Source: Micromonospora sp. CB01531
GTDB taxonomy: Bacteria > Actinomycetota > Actinomycetes > Mycobacteriales > Micromonosporaceae
DNA length: 42,869 bases
Assembly: GCF_001905095.1 (NCBI RefSeq)
Contig: NZ_LWLS01000107.1
Coordinates: 1-42,869 of the forward strand
Direction: 5' to 3'
Below, piece after piece: positions 1 through 8,219 of this stretch; positions within the stretch are counted from its first letter, which is position 1; every line of letters begins with the position of its first letter. Both the position numbers and the translations under genes were made by a program. The notes beneath the pieces are model-generated. The model was not told the DNA's origin. It searched no databases and saw only the letters and a program-made list of their open reading frames with translations.

Positions 1-403
1 GTGATCGGCCAGTAACACAACACTCTCTGAGGCAACCACCGCCGGGAGTGGCCCGGTGGCAGGGCGCGGAGCCGACCAGAAGACCCGCCCCAGCGGGCCG
101 GTGGCCGCAAAACGTCAACCCGGCACCACCCACGCGAGTAAGACCGAGACCGCCCCACCGCCAGGCAGGACTGCCCGACCATGTGCTCACTAGAGCGCAC
201 TGAGGGGTGACGGGAGACGGTCAGCATCCCGACCGAACACCATTGTGGATCGGATCGCGGCGGCCCGGGAGGAGGAAGGGATGTAGCAGGGGTTCGACGT
301 TGGCATCCGAGCGAACCTGCCGGAACGAGGTGTGGTGCCGCTGCTGCCGAGGCCGCGGAACCGCCACTCACGGGCGACTCATGATCTCCAGCGAGGGGTA
401 GCA
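1..403. other. no gene seen
   Basis: I see no convincing coding region in this stretch. The longest open frame (207-401, plus) has a composition unlike a real protein and no recognisable motif. The stretch lies beyond the hairpin and tRNA fragment that follow, so it may be the flank outside an integrated element. Confidence 0.5.
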
Positions 404-439
404 GAGAGGCCGGTCGGGGACCTCCCCAACCGGCCTCTC
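404..439 (-). terminator. strong hairpin downstream of the tRNA-Val fragment
   Basis: GAGAGGCCGGT (404-414) pairs perfectly with ACCGGCCTCTC (429-439). A further GGGG/CCCC pairing lies inside. Read on the minus strand, it sits about 20 nt past the 3' end of the tRNA fragment, where a tRNA terminator is expected. There is no clear U-tract, as is common in actinomycetes. Confidence 0.7.
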
Positions 440-457
440 ACCTGCGGTTTCTCTTTA

Positions 458-504
458 TGGGCGATACTGGGATTGAACCAGTGACCTCTTCGTCGGTGTG
501 AACA
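458..504 (-). tRNA. 3' half of tRNA-Val(CAC), remnant / probable att site
   Basis: On the minus strand this reads as an anticodon loop with CAC (TTCACAC), then a variable region, a perfect T arm (stem ACTGG/CCAGT, loop TTCAATC) and the acceptor 3' strand TATCGCCCA. The 5' half (acceptor, D arm) is absent: the sequence departs from any tRNA just upstream of the loop. The anticodon-stem 3' side carries about three extra bases compared with the expected CCGAAG. Tyrosine and serine integrases commonly use tRNA 3' halves as attachment cores, so this is probably an attL/attR scar and not a working tRNA gene. Confidence 0.75.
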
Positions 505-515
505 AAGAGGTAGGG

Positions 516-1391
516 TCAAGCCGCGGACAGGAACTCCGTGACGAGCTCGGCGAACTGTCGGGGGTACTGAAAGAGGAACCCGTGCGCGGCGTCGGCGAAG
601 ATCCGCAGCCGCGCGTTGGGCAGGTGATCGGCGAGGATCTGCGAGTTGACGGTCGGGATCATCATGTCGTTGTCACCGTTGGCGACGAGCGTGGGCTGGG
701 TGATCCCGGCAAGCCTATTGAGCTGGGTCGGGTCAGGGATCCCCCATTCCACGATCGCGTCGTACTGAGCGCGCGCGACCTCCGGACCATTCGGTTTGTC
801 GGCCCCCTCCATCCGGCCGAAGGCCCGCTGGATGTACTCGCGGCCGAGCGCCCGGCTGGTCTCAGTGACCTCGAAGAAGATGTGGAGCAGGTCCTCGATG
901 CCGTTGTTCGCGTTGTTCGCCGTACGCTCGATGTCGAAGGTCCAGCCGTGCATTTGCTGGCCGCCCCGTGGACCGGTTCCTGCCAGGACGATGCGGCGTA
1001 CCACCCGTGGCCGCAGCAACGCGAGCTCCTGGGCGACCATGCCACCCAGAGAGTAGCCAAGCACATCGATCCGGCCGATCTCCAACGCGTCAAGAAAGGC
1101 GATCGCATCGCGGGCCATCTCGGTGACGGTAGAGGGGACCTTGCCAGAGGAGAGGCCCACGCCTGCATTGTCGAGGAGGATCACTTCACGGTGTCCTGCA
1201 ATGGTGTCGACGAGCAGCGGGTCCCAGTTGTCGAGATTGCCCCGGAAGTGCTGCAGAAAGAGCAGCGGCGGCCAAGGGGCGTCGCTCCTGCCGAAGCGCC
1301 GATAGGCGTACGTGACGCCGTTGGCCGCTTCGACCGTGATGATCGGCGCCGTCAGCTGCGAGAGCTCCACCGCCTGTGTGTCCGTTGCCAT
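516..1391 (-). CDS. alpha/beta hydrolase
   Basis: A 291-residue alpha/beta-hydrolase fold protein, predicted soluble and cytoplasmic. The nucleophile elbow is GYSLGG (Ser114). A GDND turn near 239-242 supplies the acid and DAAHGF (His270) the base, so the triad is complete. The usual HG oxyanion motif is replaced by LQHFRG (46-51), as in several haloperoxidase/esterase-like relatives. The ATG is preceded by AAGGAG at good spacing. It ends within 12 nt of the tRNA-Val fragment, so it is the first gene of the putative island. It is transcribed in the same direction as the MDR oxidoreductase behind it, with an SRPBCC remnant between them. The substrate cannot be told from sequence; non-heme haloperoxidase or esterase are the likeliest labels. 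Confidence 0.9.
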   Translation of the reverse strand: MATDTQAVELSQLTAPIITVEAANGVTYAYRRFGRSDAPWPPLLFLQHFRGNLDNWDPLLVDTIAGHREVILLDNAGVGLSSGKVPSTVTEMARDAIAFLDALEIGRIDVLGYSLGGMVAQELALLRPRVVRRIVLAGTGPRGGQQMHGWTFDIERTANNANNGIEDLLHIFFEVTETSRALGREYIQRAFGRMEGADKPNGPEVARAQYDAIVEWGIPDPTQLNRLAGITQPTLVANGDNDMMIPTVNSQILADHLPNARLRIFADAAHGFLFQYPRQFAELVTEFLSAA

Positions 1392-1410
1392 TATTTACTC
1401 CTTCGCACGT

Positions 1411-1500
1411 CTATGCGGTTTCCGATGACCTCGCCCCGGTGTTGCGGGATTCGATGGCCTCGACTGTCTTTGCCAGCGCCTTTTCCAATACGCCCTTGCC
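1411..1500 (-). pseudogene. C-terminal remnant of an SRPBCC (polyketide-cyclase-like) protein
   Basis: The minus strand encodes GKGVLEKALAKTVEAIESRN followed by a short tail and a stop. This matches the C-terminus of the intact SRPBCC protein at 10641-11099 (AKGVLAKALANSVKVVEARN). Nothing upstream in this frame continues the family; the MDR gene occupies that place. It is therefore a decayed fragment, showing that an SRPBCC gene once lay between the hydrolase and the oxidoreductase. Confidence 0.75.
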
Positions 1501-1507
1501 ACTATGC

Positions 1508-2512
1508 CTACATGGCCGACTCGTTCGGGACGAACAGGATCTTGCCGGTGCGAGCGTTCTTCTGTGCGTGCCGCAGCGCCTTCTGGTGCTGATCCAGCGG
1601 GTAGGTCGCCTCGACGACCGCACCGATGGCGCCCTTCTCGACGAGTTCCGACAACTCGGCGTAGACACGCTCGAGGCGCTCCCGTGGTGTGTCCCGAATC
1701 CAGTTGAGAATGTAGAACGCGCGAAGAGAGATTCCCCGGTAGATCAGGTCCGCCAGTGGCAGCACGGGAGCCTGACCAGTAACGGCCGCAAAGGTGATCA
1801 CCGAGCCACCCTCCTGCACCGCGGTCACCAGCTGAGCCACCTGGCCGGGGTCACCCGTGCCCTCGAACAGGACGCGCAGCCTGGCGCCGCGCAGAGACTG
1901 CGCGACACGTTCGCCGAGGTCATCGCCATCGAGTACGACGAGGTCGGCGCCGAGCTGTCGGACGTGGTCGGCAGCGTCCTCGCGGCGAACCACCGCCAGC
2001 GTCTTGATGCCGGCGCGCTGAGCCAGGGCGATCAGGTAGTGCCCGACGGCCGAGTTGGCGAGGTTCAAGCCGACCCAATCGCCCGGCTGCAGCGGGACGA
2101 AGTCGTTCAACAGGGCATATGCAGCGGCCGGGTTGACGGAGAGCATCGCCAGTTGCAGAGGATCGGCCCCCTCGGGGACTGGGATGACGTTCCGCGCCGG
2201 CACCACCGTTCTGGTGGCCCAGGTGCCGTAACGGAACGTCGGCAGGATGATCACACGCTGCCCGACCAGTGTGGGATCGACCTGCGACCCGGCCCCGACG
2301 ATGCGACCCACACCTTCGGCCCCCATTGCTGCGGGGACCTCTGGGTAGACCCCGAACCAGCCAGCCGCGAACAGTAAGTCTGCGCCATTGATCGGCGCCG
2401 CCTCGACCTCGATCACGACGTCGTCGACTCCGGGCGAGCCCTCAGGTCCGAGGTCCAGTGAGACGGTGTCGTCGAGATCGCCGCCTACCGCAGTGAGGAC
2501 TAATTGGCTCAT
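1508..2512 (-). CDS. MDR-superfamily oxidoreductase, enoyl-thioester-reductase-like (copy 1)
   Basis: A 334-residue medium-chain dehydrogenase/reductase, presumably NADPH-dependent. The N-terminal catalytic domain has VEAAPINGADLLFAAG and a GAEGVGR stretch and carries no zinc-ligand cysteines. The nucleotide-binding domain has GDWVGLNLANSAVGHYLI followed by TLAVVRRED. The ANSAVG and VVR signatures resemble MECR/2-enoyl thioester reductases more than classic quinone reductases. The start at 2512 is chosen because GAAGGAGA lies 7 nt upstream and because the paralogue starts at the same place (MSQLVLTAVGGD versus MSKLILTAVGGD); the open frame extends further upstream without support. A close paralogue is at 35787-36782. 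A shared operator-like motif lies about 32 nt upstream. Confidence 0.9.
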   Translation of the reverse strand: MSQLVLTAVGGDLDDTVSLDLGPEGSPGVDDVVIEVEAAPINGADLLFAAGWFGVYPEVPAAMGAEGVGRIVGAGSQVDPTLVGQRVIILPTFRYGTWATRTVVPARNVIPVPEGADPLQLAMLSVNPAAAYALLNDFVPLQPGDWVGLNLANSAVGHYLIALAQRAGIKTLAVVRREDAADHVRQLGADLVVLDGDDLGERVAQSLRGARLRVLFEGTGDPGQVAQLVTAVQEGGSVITFAAVTGQAPVLPLADLIYRGISLRAFYILNWIRDTPRERLERVYAELSELVEKGAIGAVVEATYPLDQHQKALRHAQKNARTGKILFVPNESAM

Positions 2513-2543
2513 GATGCGTCTCCTTCTCGGTTCGCGCGTTCTC

Positions 2544-2555
2544 GTAATGGTCGTT
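2544..2555. promoter_or_regulatory. operator-like motif upstream of MDR copy 1
   Basis: GTAATGGTCGTT lies about 32 nt upstream of the MDR start. The identical 12-mer occurs upstream of the beta-propeller gene (41724-41735), and a one-mismatch version occurs upstream of MDR copy 2 (36842-36853, opposite orientation). The inner TAAnGnnCnTTA pattern is a partial palindrome. The regulator is unknown. Confidence 0.45.
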
Positions 2556-2559
2556 CGAT

Positions 2560-2700
2560 TCGTGCCCAACTGGACCGAGCACCCGGAGCCCGGCGGCGTG
2601 AGCTGGACGGCCCGGAAGGCCGTTGTCGAAGGCGACGTCAGGTCGAGTCGCCAACCGAGACTCCTTCACCCGGTCGACTTCGACGATGGGTGCCGACATC
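2560..2700 (-). pseudogene. fragment of a VOC-family gene
   Basis: The DNA here aligns with the internal part of the intact VOC gene at about 3330-3480. The minus-strand frames give VEVDRVK and DVAFDNG, matching SDVDRAK and DFAFDNG of the intact protein, with frameshifts between. Neither end of the domain is present. This is a decayed tandem duplicate of the next gene. Confidence 0.75.
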
Positions 2701-2877
2701 AGACCCGCCGCTGACAGCGCCCTCCCGACGCCGAGAATCGACCCGCACCCACGGCGAGGCGTCGGCAGGGCGTATGTCGTCTCGGCCACACGCGCCCCAT
2801 TCCTTGGGTGAAGTGACGTATCGCGAGACGTTCAAAGCGACAGTGCACTGCATCTCATGGGACCGCGGGCTCAGCTC

Positions 2878-3558
2878 TCACGTCGGCAGCTCCCCGCCGG
2901 ACTGCTCGGCCACCATGTACGCGGCGTACCACTCCGGCCAGCTCTCGTCGTGCTGCCCGGTGCGCTTTTCGTGCTCGCCATGGGCAGTCGCCGCACGCAC
3001 CAACGCCTGCTGCAGGTCGTTCGCCGAGGAGTACGAAGTTTCAGTGGCTTCGATGCGGCCGGGCAACCGCGTCGTGACCTCCTGCAGCAGCCAGCCGTTG
3101 CCGTCCGGGTCGCTGAACGTGCCGAAGGATCCGTAGCTGGCGTGATCGTCCGCCGGCCCGCCGACCCGACCGCTCGTGCCGTCGGGCCGGAACTGGGCAC
3201 CCGGCGCCTCGGCGTGGAATACCTCGCTGACCTTTACACCACGGGCTGCGAGCACGTCTCGCGCAGCCTCAATGTCGGAGACGACCAGGTAGAGGCCCTG
3301 GGCCGAGCCGGGCATCGCCGTTGTGATGTTCGTGCCGAACTGGATCGAGCAAGGCGAGCCCGGCGGAGTGAACTGGACAACCCGGAAGCCGTTGTCAAAG
3401 GCGAAGTCAGCGTCCAGCCTCCACCCGAGGCTCCCGTAGAAGGCCTTCGCACGGTCGACATCCGAAACGGGGATGACGACGACTTCCAGCTTCAAGTCGA
3501 CCTTCCCAGCGCTCGCGCCGCTGGTCGCGTCGTCACTGGGCACTTCGGGGGTGCTCAT
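2878..3558 (-). CDS. VOC (glyoxalase/bleomycin-resistance fold) protein
   Basis: A 226-residue protein with one N-terminal VOC domain (about residues 15-145). Family landmarks are VVVIPVSDVDRAKAFYGSLG, a mid-domain DFAFDNGFRVVQF and the end strand FSDPDGNGWLLQEV. The C-terminal ~70 residues (SSANDLQQAL ... WYAAYMVAEQSG) form a helical add-on common in actinobacterial VOC proteins with an HDESWPEWYA-type tail. The start at 3558 is fixed by AGGAGG seven bases upstream; the open frame extends 70 codons further without support. VOC proteins cover dioxygenases, isomerases and resistance proteins, so the reaction is not assignable. Partial copies lie at 2560-2700 and 9940-10300. Confidence 0.88.
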   Translation of the reverse strand: MSTPEVPSDDATSGASAGKVDLKLEVVVIPVSDVDRAKAFYGSLGWRLDADFAFDNGFRVVQFTPPGSPCSIQFGTNITTAMPGSAQGLYLVVSDIEAARDVLAARGVKVSEVFHAEAPGAQFRPDGTSGRVGGPADDHASYGSFGTFSDPDGNGWLLQEVTTRLPGRIEATETSYSSANDLQQALVRAATAHGEHEKRTGQHDESWPEWYAAYMVAEQSGGELPT

Positions 3559-3763
3559 GACTGCCTCCTGGATCGTATCGCTGTCGAAGAAGACACTTGC
3601 AGCATGGCCGCGGCGTTTGCACCAGTGGGACTCCCTGGTCGGCCCCTGGTGTCCGTACGGAAGGCCTTCGCCTGGTTGCAGCGGGCGCACGACGACGCGG
3701 TCGCCTACTGGCGGTGATCCAGTCGACGATGAGGGCCGCATACTTGCTCGCGCCTCCGGCGAT

Positions 3764-4000
3764 TCCACGAAGCGTCCGGTGGCGATCGGCCCGGTCCTGC
3801 AGGATCTGCTTCACCCTGTGGTGTGGGGTGTGCAGGGCGATGTCGGGGTCGCCGGCTCGGTGCAGGATGTTGATCGCGGCGTTCACGTCGGCCTGCCACA
3901 CCACCCCGCGGCGGGTGCAGTGAAACCTGTCCCCGCTGCGTCGGCCGAAGTCGCCGCATTGGTGGCAGGACGCAAACGGTGCGAGCAGATATCGATCTTG
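3764..4000 (-). pseudogene. C-terminal remnant of an IS605-type TnpB
   Basis: The minus strand encodes the TnpB zinc-ribbon end: CHQCG, then FHCTRRG, then ADVNAAINILHRAGDPDIAL. The second cysteine of the second knuckle is replaced (CTRRG instead of CxxCG). The RuvC-I and RuvC-II parts are missing, so it cannot be active. It abuts the VOC gene promoter region and is much more decayed than the TnpB at 15342. Confidence 0.75.
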
Positions 4001-4227
4001 CGACGCATCGCTGGGATTCGGTTTGTGTCCGGGGGAATTGACCACTCCCGTGTAGCATCTGTCATACAAACGGGTGCTCATGCGATAAGCCAAGGACCTA
4101 ACAATCCGTAAACACTACCGGTGGGCGCTTTCCACGAGAACGCCATGGCGCAACAACGCATTCTGCCCACCAGCACTATCGACAGGGCATTCGTCAATTC
4201 GCACTGGAGATTGGGGGCTCTTCGAAT

Positions 4228-5055
4228 TTAAGCGGGGTTGAGGTGTCCTCGGTGGTGTCGGGTGGTGGCGGTGCGGGTGCGTAGGCGTTGGTTTTCGGGG
4301 TTCCGAAAGCCGTAGGCGTTGCAGGCGATGGTTTTGATCACCCGGTTGGTTCCTTCGGAGCCGGCGTTGGTGATGCCGGTCGTCAGGAACGCCAGGATTT
4401 GTGGCCACCAGGTCTCGATCGTGGTGGCGAGCCGGTGCAGTTCGGGCAGGTCAGAGGCGGCGCAGCGGGCGTAGAAGCGGTGCAGCAGCTGGTGGACGTG
4501 TTCCCTGTTCGGCTGGGTGCGGGCGACTGCGAGCAGGTCGAGAGGTCGTGCGGCTTACCGCGACGCACCTCGTCGATGCCCAGCACCGCGACCGGCTCCG
4601 GCTCGGCCGGCAACACCGCGCTCGCGTGGGCGGTGAACGCGGCAGCGACGACCGGCCAGGAGATGCCGTCGTCCCGGGCGGCCTGCACGATCGTGCGACC
4701 CGCGTCGGCGACCGCCGCCCCGGCCGCCTGCCGCAGCCGGCTGGTCAGCCGGGCACGGGCCGGGACCTGCGCGACCTACTCGGTGAACGACTTACGCGGA
4801 CAGCCTGGCGTCGAGCAGTACCAGCGACGTTTGCGCCAGCGCAGCCGTACCGTCCGGCCTCCGACTGGCAGGTCCCTCGACCGGGTTGTGGTCCACTGCT
4901 TCACCTTCAGCGCCCGCTGCCCGCCCGTGCGGGCAGCATCGTGCCTGCTCACAGCCGGTGGACAGGTCCACCACCGGGACGCCGGTGACGTCCACCTCGA
5001 CCCGCTCAGCGACCAGGCCGTCCAGCCCCAGCAGCCGGGTCGTATCGTTGACCAT
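4228..5055 (-). pseudogene. degenerate ISL3-family transposase
   Basis: Pieces of one transposase are spread over three minus-strand frames. These are an N-terminal LLGLDGLVAERVEVD and a cysteine-containing zinc region; WTTTRSRDLPVGGRTVRLRW; the catalytic strand AVLGIDEVRRGKPHD; and the C-terminus TNAGSEGTNRVIKTIACNAY with FRNPENQ, ending LNPA-stop. The intact family is roughly 400 residues; here there are at least two frameshifts and a central deletion. No clear terminal inverted repeats were found by eye. Confidence 0.8.
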
Positions 5056-5419
5056 GCTCGCAGCTCTTCACTTGTGACCATCCGAACTAGACACTCAGAT
5101 GATCAGTGACGGGCTGCGAGCCCTTCACGCTCGGGTCGACTCACCCGCGAACCCCGCTCAAGTTCGAAGAGCCAGATTGGGTTACGGGCGGACAGATTTC
5201 GACGTACCCGAACCGGCTCTGCCACCCGACAGCCTGACGCCACCGGCCCGGCCCGACCCGCCACTCGGCACGGCGTATCATCAACTCGCGCGCGGCGTCG
5301 TAGCCGTGGCTGGGTCGGACGACGGTGTCGGCACCGCGTATCGACTGGGAGTCGACCAGCGCGGCCGTCGGCTGCCGGTTCGACCCTCGACCTGTTCGCG
5401 GACTTGCTCGCGCAGGCGC

Positions 5420-5725
5420 TTAGACCCAGTGCCTCCACCAGAGGTTGAAGCCGCCCGCGTCGCGCGACGCGCAGTAGAAGTACTGGTCAGGCGAGCCGTT
5501 TGGGTTTCCGTAAGTGTAATTATTCCTATGTTGCGCTTCGCCCAAACACAGGGCGTAGGCCCAAATATCTTCACGAATGATGTCATTGACGTACCCCGCA
5601 GCTATTTGCGCTCTGACGGGTGCAGCGGAGGCTGATCCCGGTCCGCCAAGTAGAAGGCTGGACGATACTGCACCCGCTACAACGAAGGGTGCAACAGCGC
5701 GAATAACTCTCTTGCTGCCTAACAT
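5420..5725 (-). CDS. small secreted protein of unknown function
   Basis: A 101-residue protein with a classic Sec signal peptide: basic start (MLGSKRVIRA), hydrophobic core VAPFVVAGAVSSSLLL, and a likely cleavage site after SASA (about residue 34). The mature ~67 residues are rich in Tyr, Asn and Trp and have two cysteines (60 and 85) that could form one disulfide after export. The ATG follows GGAGGA at good spacing. Local DNA is less GC-rich than the flanks, suggesting separate acquisition. It stands alone between the ISL3 remnant and a CoA-transferase fragment. I do not recognise the family. Confidence 0.75.
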   Translation of the reverse strand: MLGSKRVIRAVAPFVVAGAVSSSLLLGGPGSASAAPVRAQIAAGYVNDIIREDIWAYALCLGEAQHRNNYTYGNPNGSPDQYFYCASRDAGGFNLWWRHWV

Positions 5726-6144
5726 GATTCTCCTCCACTCGAATCAGAACAATTCATGTTGAATGACGGCGGCCCAACCGGGGCGACAGCAATCGCTATC
5801 CCACGACCGTGCATGGGATCAAAGGCACGGACCCTCCGATCCCGCCCTCCTAATTGGATTCCTGTCGCTGGTTGCGCCCGGCGCCCGTCGTCCATGCCCA
5901 TCACCCCCGGACAAGACGCCGCCCCGCCTGCTATGTCCGGTCCTACAACGGCGCTGCTGGCCACTCGGTTCAGTCAGACAACGAGTGTCCCGGTTCTGGT
6001 TGGGGTCGAGGATGTCGTTGAAGATCTTCTACCGGAAATACGAGGGTTTGCGTCACTTTGCGGCGGGCGAGCCGCCGACCATATCACCGCATCGCCGACC
6101 AGCGATGTCACGGGGTTCTCAAGCCCTTTCCTGGTACGAGTTGA

Positions 6145-6270
6145 ACCGGCCGGATGCACGCACCGTTGGGGGTGCGCCGACCGGTCAGCTTCTCGGCGAC
6201 CCCGCCGCACTACGACAGGCCCCTGCTCGGGCTGGACCAGCACGGCGACGAGATCCGAGCCGTTGGCTGA
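6145..6270 (+). pseudogene. C-terminal fragment of a CaiB/BaiF-type CoA-transferase
   Basis: After an in-frame stop, the plus strand reads GVRRPVSFSATPPHYDRP then LLGLDQHGDEIRAVG-stop. This is the typical end of a class III (CaiB/BaiF) CoA-transferase, where the last residues are P.LG.HT.E.L..LG. There is no start codon and nothing upstream fits. It faces the TetR gene tail to tail. A CoA-transferase next to a thiolase would fit a former acyl-CoA pathway. Confidence 0.55.
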
Positions 6271-6278
6271 GTGACCGC

Positions 6279-6857
6279 TCAGCGCGGCGCGGCGGCGGCG
6301 AGTAGGTCGTCGACGAACTGGGTCGCAGCGGCGGACGCGGTAGCCGAGTCGGGCCGGGCGGCGCTCGCGTAGAGCCCTTCCACGATCAGCCAGATCCGGT
6401 CGCCGAGCTGGCCGGGGTTCGCCACGTCCAGCCGGGCGACGAGGCCGTCGATCTCGGCCCGGCTGTCGCGCAGGTAGTCCCGCGCCACCCGGGCGGGCCC
6501 GCCCTCGTCCTCGGGGAACTCGGTGAGGTATATCCGGAACGCGCAGCCGCGGAAGTCCGGCCGGGTGGTACTGGCGGCGATCTCCGCGACGAGCGCGCGC
6601 AGCCGTGCGGCCGGGTCGTCCGCCAGGCCCGCTGTGGCCGCCGCCAAGTCCCGGTCCCGCACCGCACGGCAGGCCCGCAGGTACGCGGCCACCAGGTCGT
6701 TCTTGCTGGGGAAGTGGGCGTAGAGCAGGCTCTTGCCGCAGCCGGCCGCGTCGATCACCTGGTTCATCCCGACGGCCCGCACACCGTGCCGATAGAACAG
6801 TTCGCCGGCCGTGCGCAAAACCCGTTCCCGGCTGCCCGGGGCGGCGGTGCGCGCCAT
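6279..6857 (-). CDS. TetR/AcrR-family transcriptional regulator
   Basis: A 192-residue repressor. The N-terminal HTH domain runs from about residue 8 to 55: RERVLRTAGELFYRHG, VRAVGMNQVIDAAGC and KSLLYAHFPSKNDLVAAYL. The C-terminal ligand-binding domain is helical, with FRGCAFRIYLTEFPEDEG in the middle. It is transcribed divergently from the thiolase gene. The intergenic region holds repeated GGACC-N4-GGTCC palindromes, which are very likely its own operators, so it probably represses both itself and the thiolase. An acyl-CoA or lipid-like ligand is plausible from the neighbour but not shown. Confidence 0.9.
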   Translation of the reverse strand: MARTAAPGSRERVLRTAGELFYRHGVRAVGMNQVIDAAGCGKSLLYAHFPSKNDLVAAYLRACRAVRDRDLAAATAGLADDPAARLRALVAEIAASTTRPDFRGCAFRIYLTEFPEDEGGPARVARDYLRDSRAEIDGLVARLDVANPGQLGDRIWLIVEGLYASAARPDSATASAAATQFVDDLLAAAAPR

Positions 6858-6892
6858 GGGCCCCTCCCTTCACGGTCGCTGTGGCGAGGATA

Positions 6893-6910
6893 ACGGACCG
6901 GCTGGTCCGT
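6893..6910. promoter_or_regulatory. TetR operator 1
   Basis: ACGGACC GGCT GGTCCGT is a perfect 7-4-7 palindrome 36 bp upstream of the TetR start. Its core GGACC-N4-GGTCC recurs in the next site, which supports real operators. Confidence 0.75.
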
Positions 6911-6946
6911 CAACGATTGACTGGCGCGACCCGGGCGGCGCAGGAT

Positions 6947-6978
6947 CGGACTACTCGGTCCCGGACCAATCGGTCCGG
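6947..6978. promoter_or_regulatory. TetR operators 2 and 3, overlapping
   Basis: CCGGACC AATC GGTCCGG (6961-6978) is a perfect palindrome. The preceding GGACT ACTC GGTCC (6948-6961) is the same site with one mismatch and shares a base with it. They sit 21-52 bp upstream of the thiolase ATG, where binding would block its promoter or transcription start. Confidence 0.75.
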
Positions 6979-6999
6979 GTCAACTCGCAGGAGGCAGGG

Positions 7000-8190
7000 A
7001 TGCGGGACGCGGTCATCGTCGAGGCGGTACGAACCCCCATCGGCAAGGCGAAACGAGGTGCGTATCCCGAGGTCCACCCCGTCGAGCTGCACGCGCACGC
7101 GCTGCGCAGCCTCGTCGCCCGGGTCCCCGGCCTCGACCCGGTCGAGATCGACGACATCATCGGCGGCGCCGTCGGCCAGGTCGGCGAGCAGAGCACCAAC
7201 ACCACCCGGCTCGCCGCCCTCGCCGCCGGATTCCCCGAGTCGGTGCCCGGGGTGACCGTCGACCGGCGGTGCGGCAGCAGCCAACAGGCGCTGAGCTTCG
7301 CCGCCCAGGGCCTGGTCGCCGGGGCGTACGACATCGTGGTCGCCTCCGGGGTGGAGTCGATGAGCCGGGTGCCGATCGGCAGCGCAGCCGTCGTCGACGG
7401 TGCCCGGGCCGATGTCGCCGGGCCGGCAGTGACCGCGCGCTACCCCGGCGGTCTCATCCCGCAGGGTGTCAGCGCGGAGTTGATCGCCCGCAAATGGGAC
7501 CTGTCCCGCACCCGGCTCGACGAGTACGCCGCTACCAGCCATCAGCGGGCCGCCGAGGCCTGGCGGCAGGGACGGTTCGACAGCCAGGTGGCCCCGCTGC
7601 CCGGCGTCGACCTCGCCACTGACGAGACCATCCGGCCTGGGACCACGGTGGAACGGCTCGCCGAGCTGCCGCCGGCCTTCGCCGCCGCGCACTGGACTGC
7701 GCGCTTCGGTGAGATCGACTGGAAGGTCACCGCAGGCAACTCCAGCCCGCTCAACGACGGGTCGGCGGCGCTGCTGCTCACCACCAGCGAGACCGCCCGG
7801 CGGCGCGGATGGCGCCCCCGGGCCCGGATCCACACCGCGACGGTCGTCGGGGACGACCCGATTTTTATGCTCACCGGCATCATTCCGGCCACCGCCCGGG
7901 TGCTCGCCCGGGCCGGCCTCACCCTAGCCGACATCGACGCGTTCGAGGTCAACGAGGCGTTCTCCTCGGTCGTGCTCGCCTGGCTCGCGGAGACCGGCGC
8001 TGACCCGGCGAAGGTGAACATCGACGGCGGGGCCATCGCCATCGGCCACCCGCTCGGGGCCAGCGGCGCCCGCCTCGCCACCACCCTGCTGCACGCCCTC
8101 GAACGCACTGGCGGCCGGTACGGGCTGCAGACCATGTGCGAGGCCGGCGGCACCGCCAACGCCACGATCATCGAGCGCCTCGACAGCTGA
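7000..8190 (+). CDS. thiolase (acetyl-CoA C-acyltransferase), FadA5-like
   Basis: A 396-residue thiolase of normal family length. It catalyses CoA-dependent cleavage of a 3-ketoacyl-CoA (or the reverse condensation). The nucleophile is Cys91 in VDRRCGSSQQ. The second conserved element is DAFEVNEAF. The histidine is His350 in AIAIGHPLGASG, and the second catalytic cysteine is Cys380 in MCEAGGTANATIIERL. That last motif and the start (VIVEAVRTPIGK) resemble the steroid side-chain thiolase FadA5 group more than biosynthetic PhaA. The start at 7000 follows AGGAGG with 5 nt spacing; an upstream in-frame extension would run through the operator palindromes and is rejected. It is probably controlled by the divergent TetR protein. 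Confidence 0.93.
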   Translation: MRDAVIVEAVRTPIGKAKRGAYPEVHPVELHAHALRSLVARVPGLDPVEIDDIIGGAVGQVGEQSTNTTRLAALAAGFPESVPGVTVDRRCGSSQQALSFAAQGLVAGAYDIVVASGVESMSRVPIGSAAVVDGARADVAGPAVTARYPGGLIPQGVSAELIARKWDLSRTRLDEYAATSHQRAAEAWRQGRFDSQVAPLPGVDLATDETIRPGTTVERLAELPPAFAAAHWTARFGEIDWKVTAGNSSPLNDGSAALLLTTSETARRRGWRPRARIHTATVVGDDPIFMLTGIIPATARVLARAGLTLADIDAFEVNEAFSSVVLAWLAETGADPAKVNIDGGAIAIGHPLGASGARLATTLLHALERTGGRYGLQTMCEAGGTANATIIERLDS

Positions 8191-8196
8191 CGGCCG

Positions 8197-8219
8197 GCCG
8201 GCCCGGCGAGCGGGCCGGC
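8197..8219 (+). terminator. hairpin after thiolase
   Basis: GCCGGCCCG (8197-8205) and CGGGCCGGC (8211-8219) form a perfect 9-bp stem with a 5-nt loop, starting 7 nt past the thiolase stop. There is no T-tract. Confidence 0.65.

Noticed and set aside
498..2377. Long plus-strand frames over 0.5-2.4 kb
   Set aside because: They are antisense to the hydrolase and MDR genes, which have motifs and ribosome binding sites.
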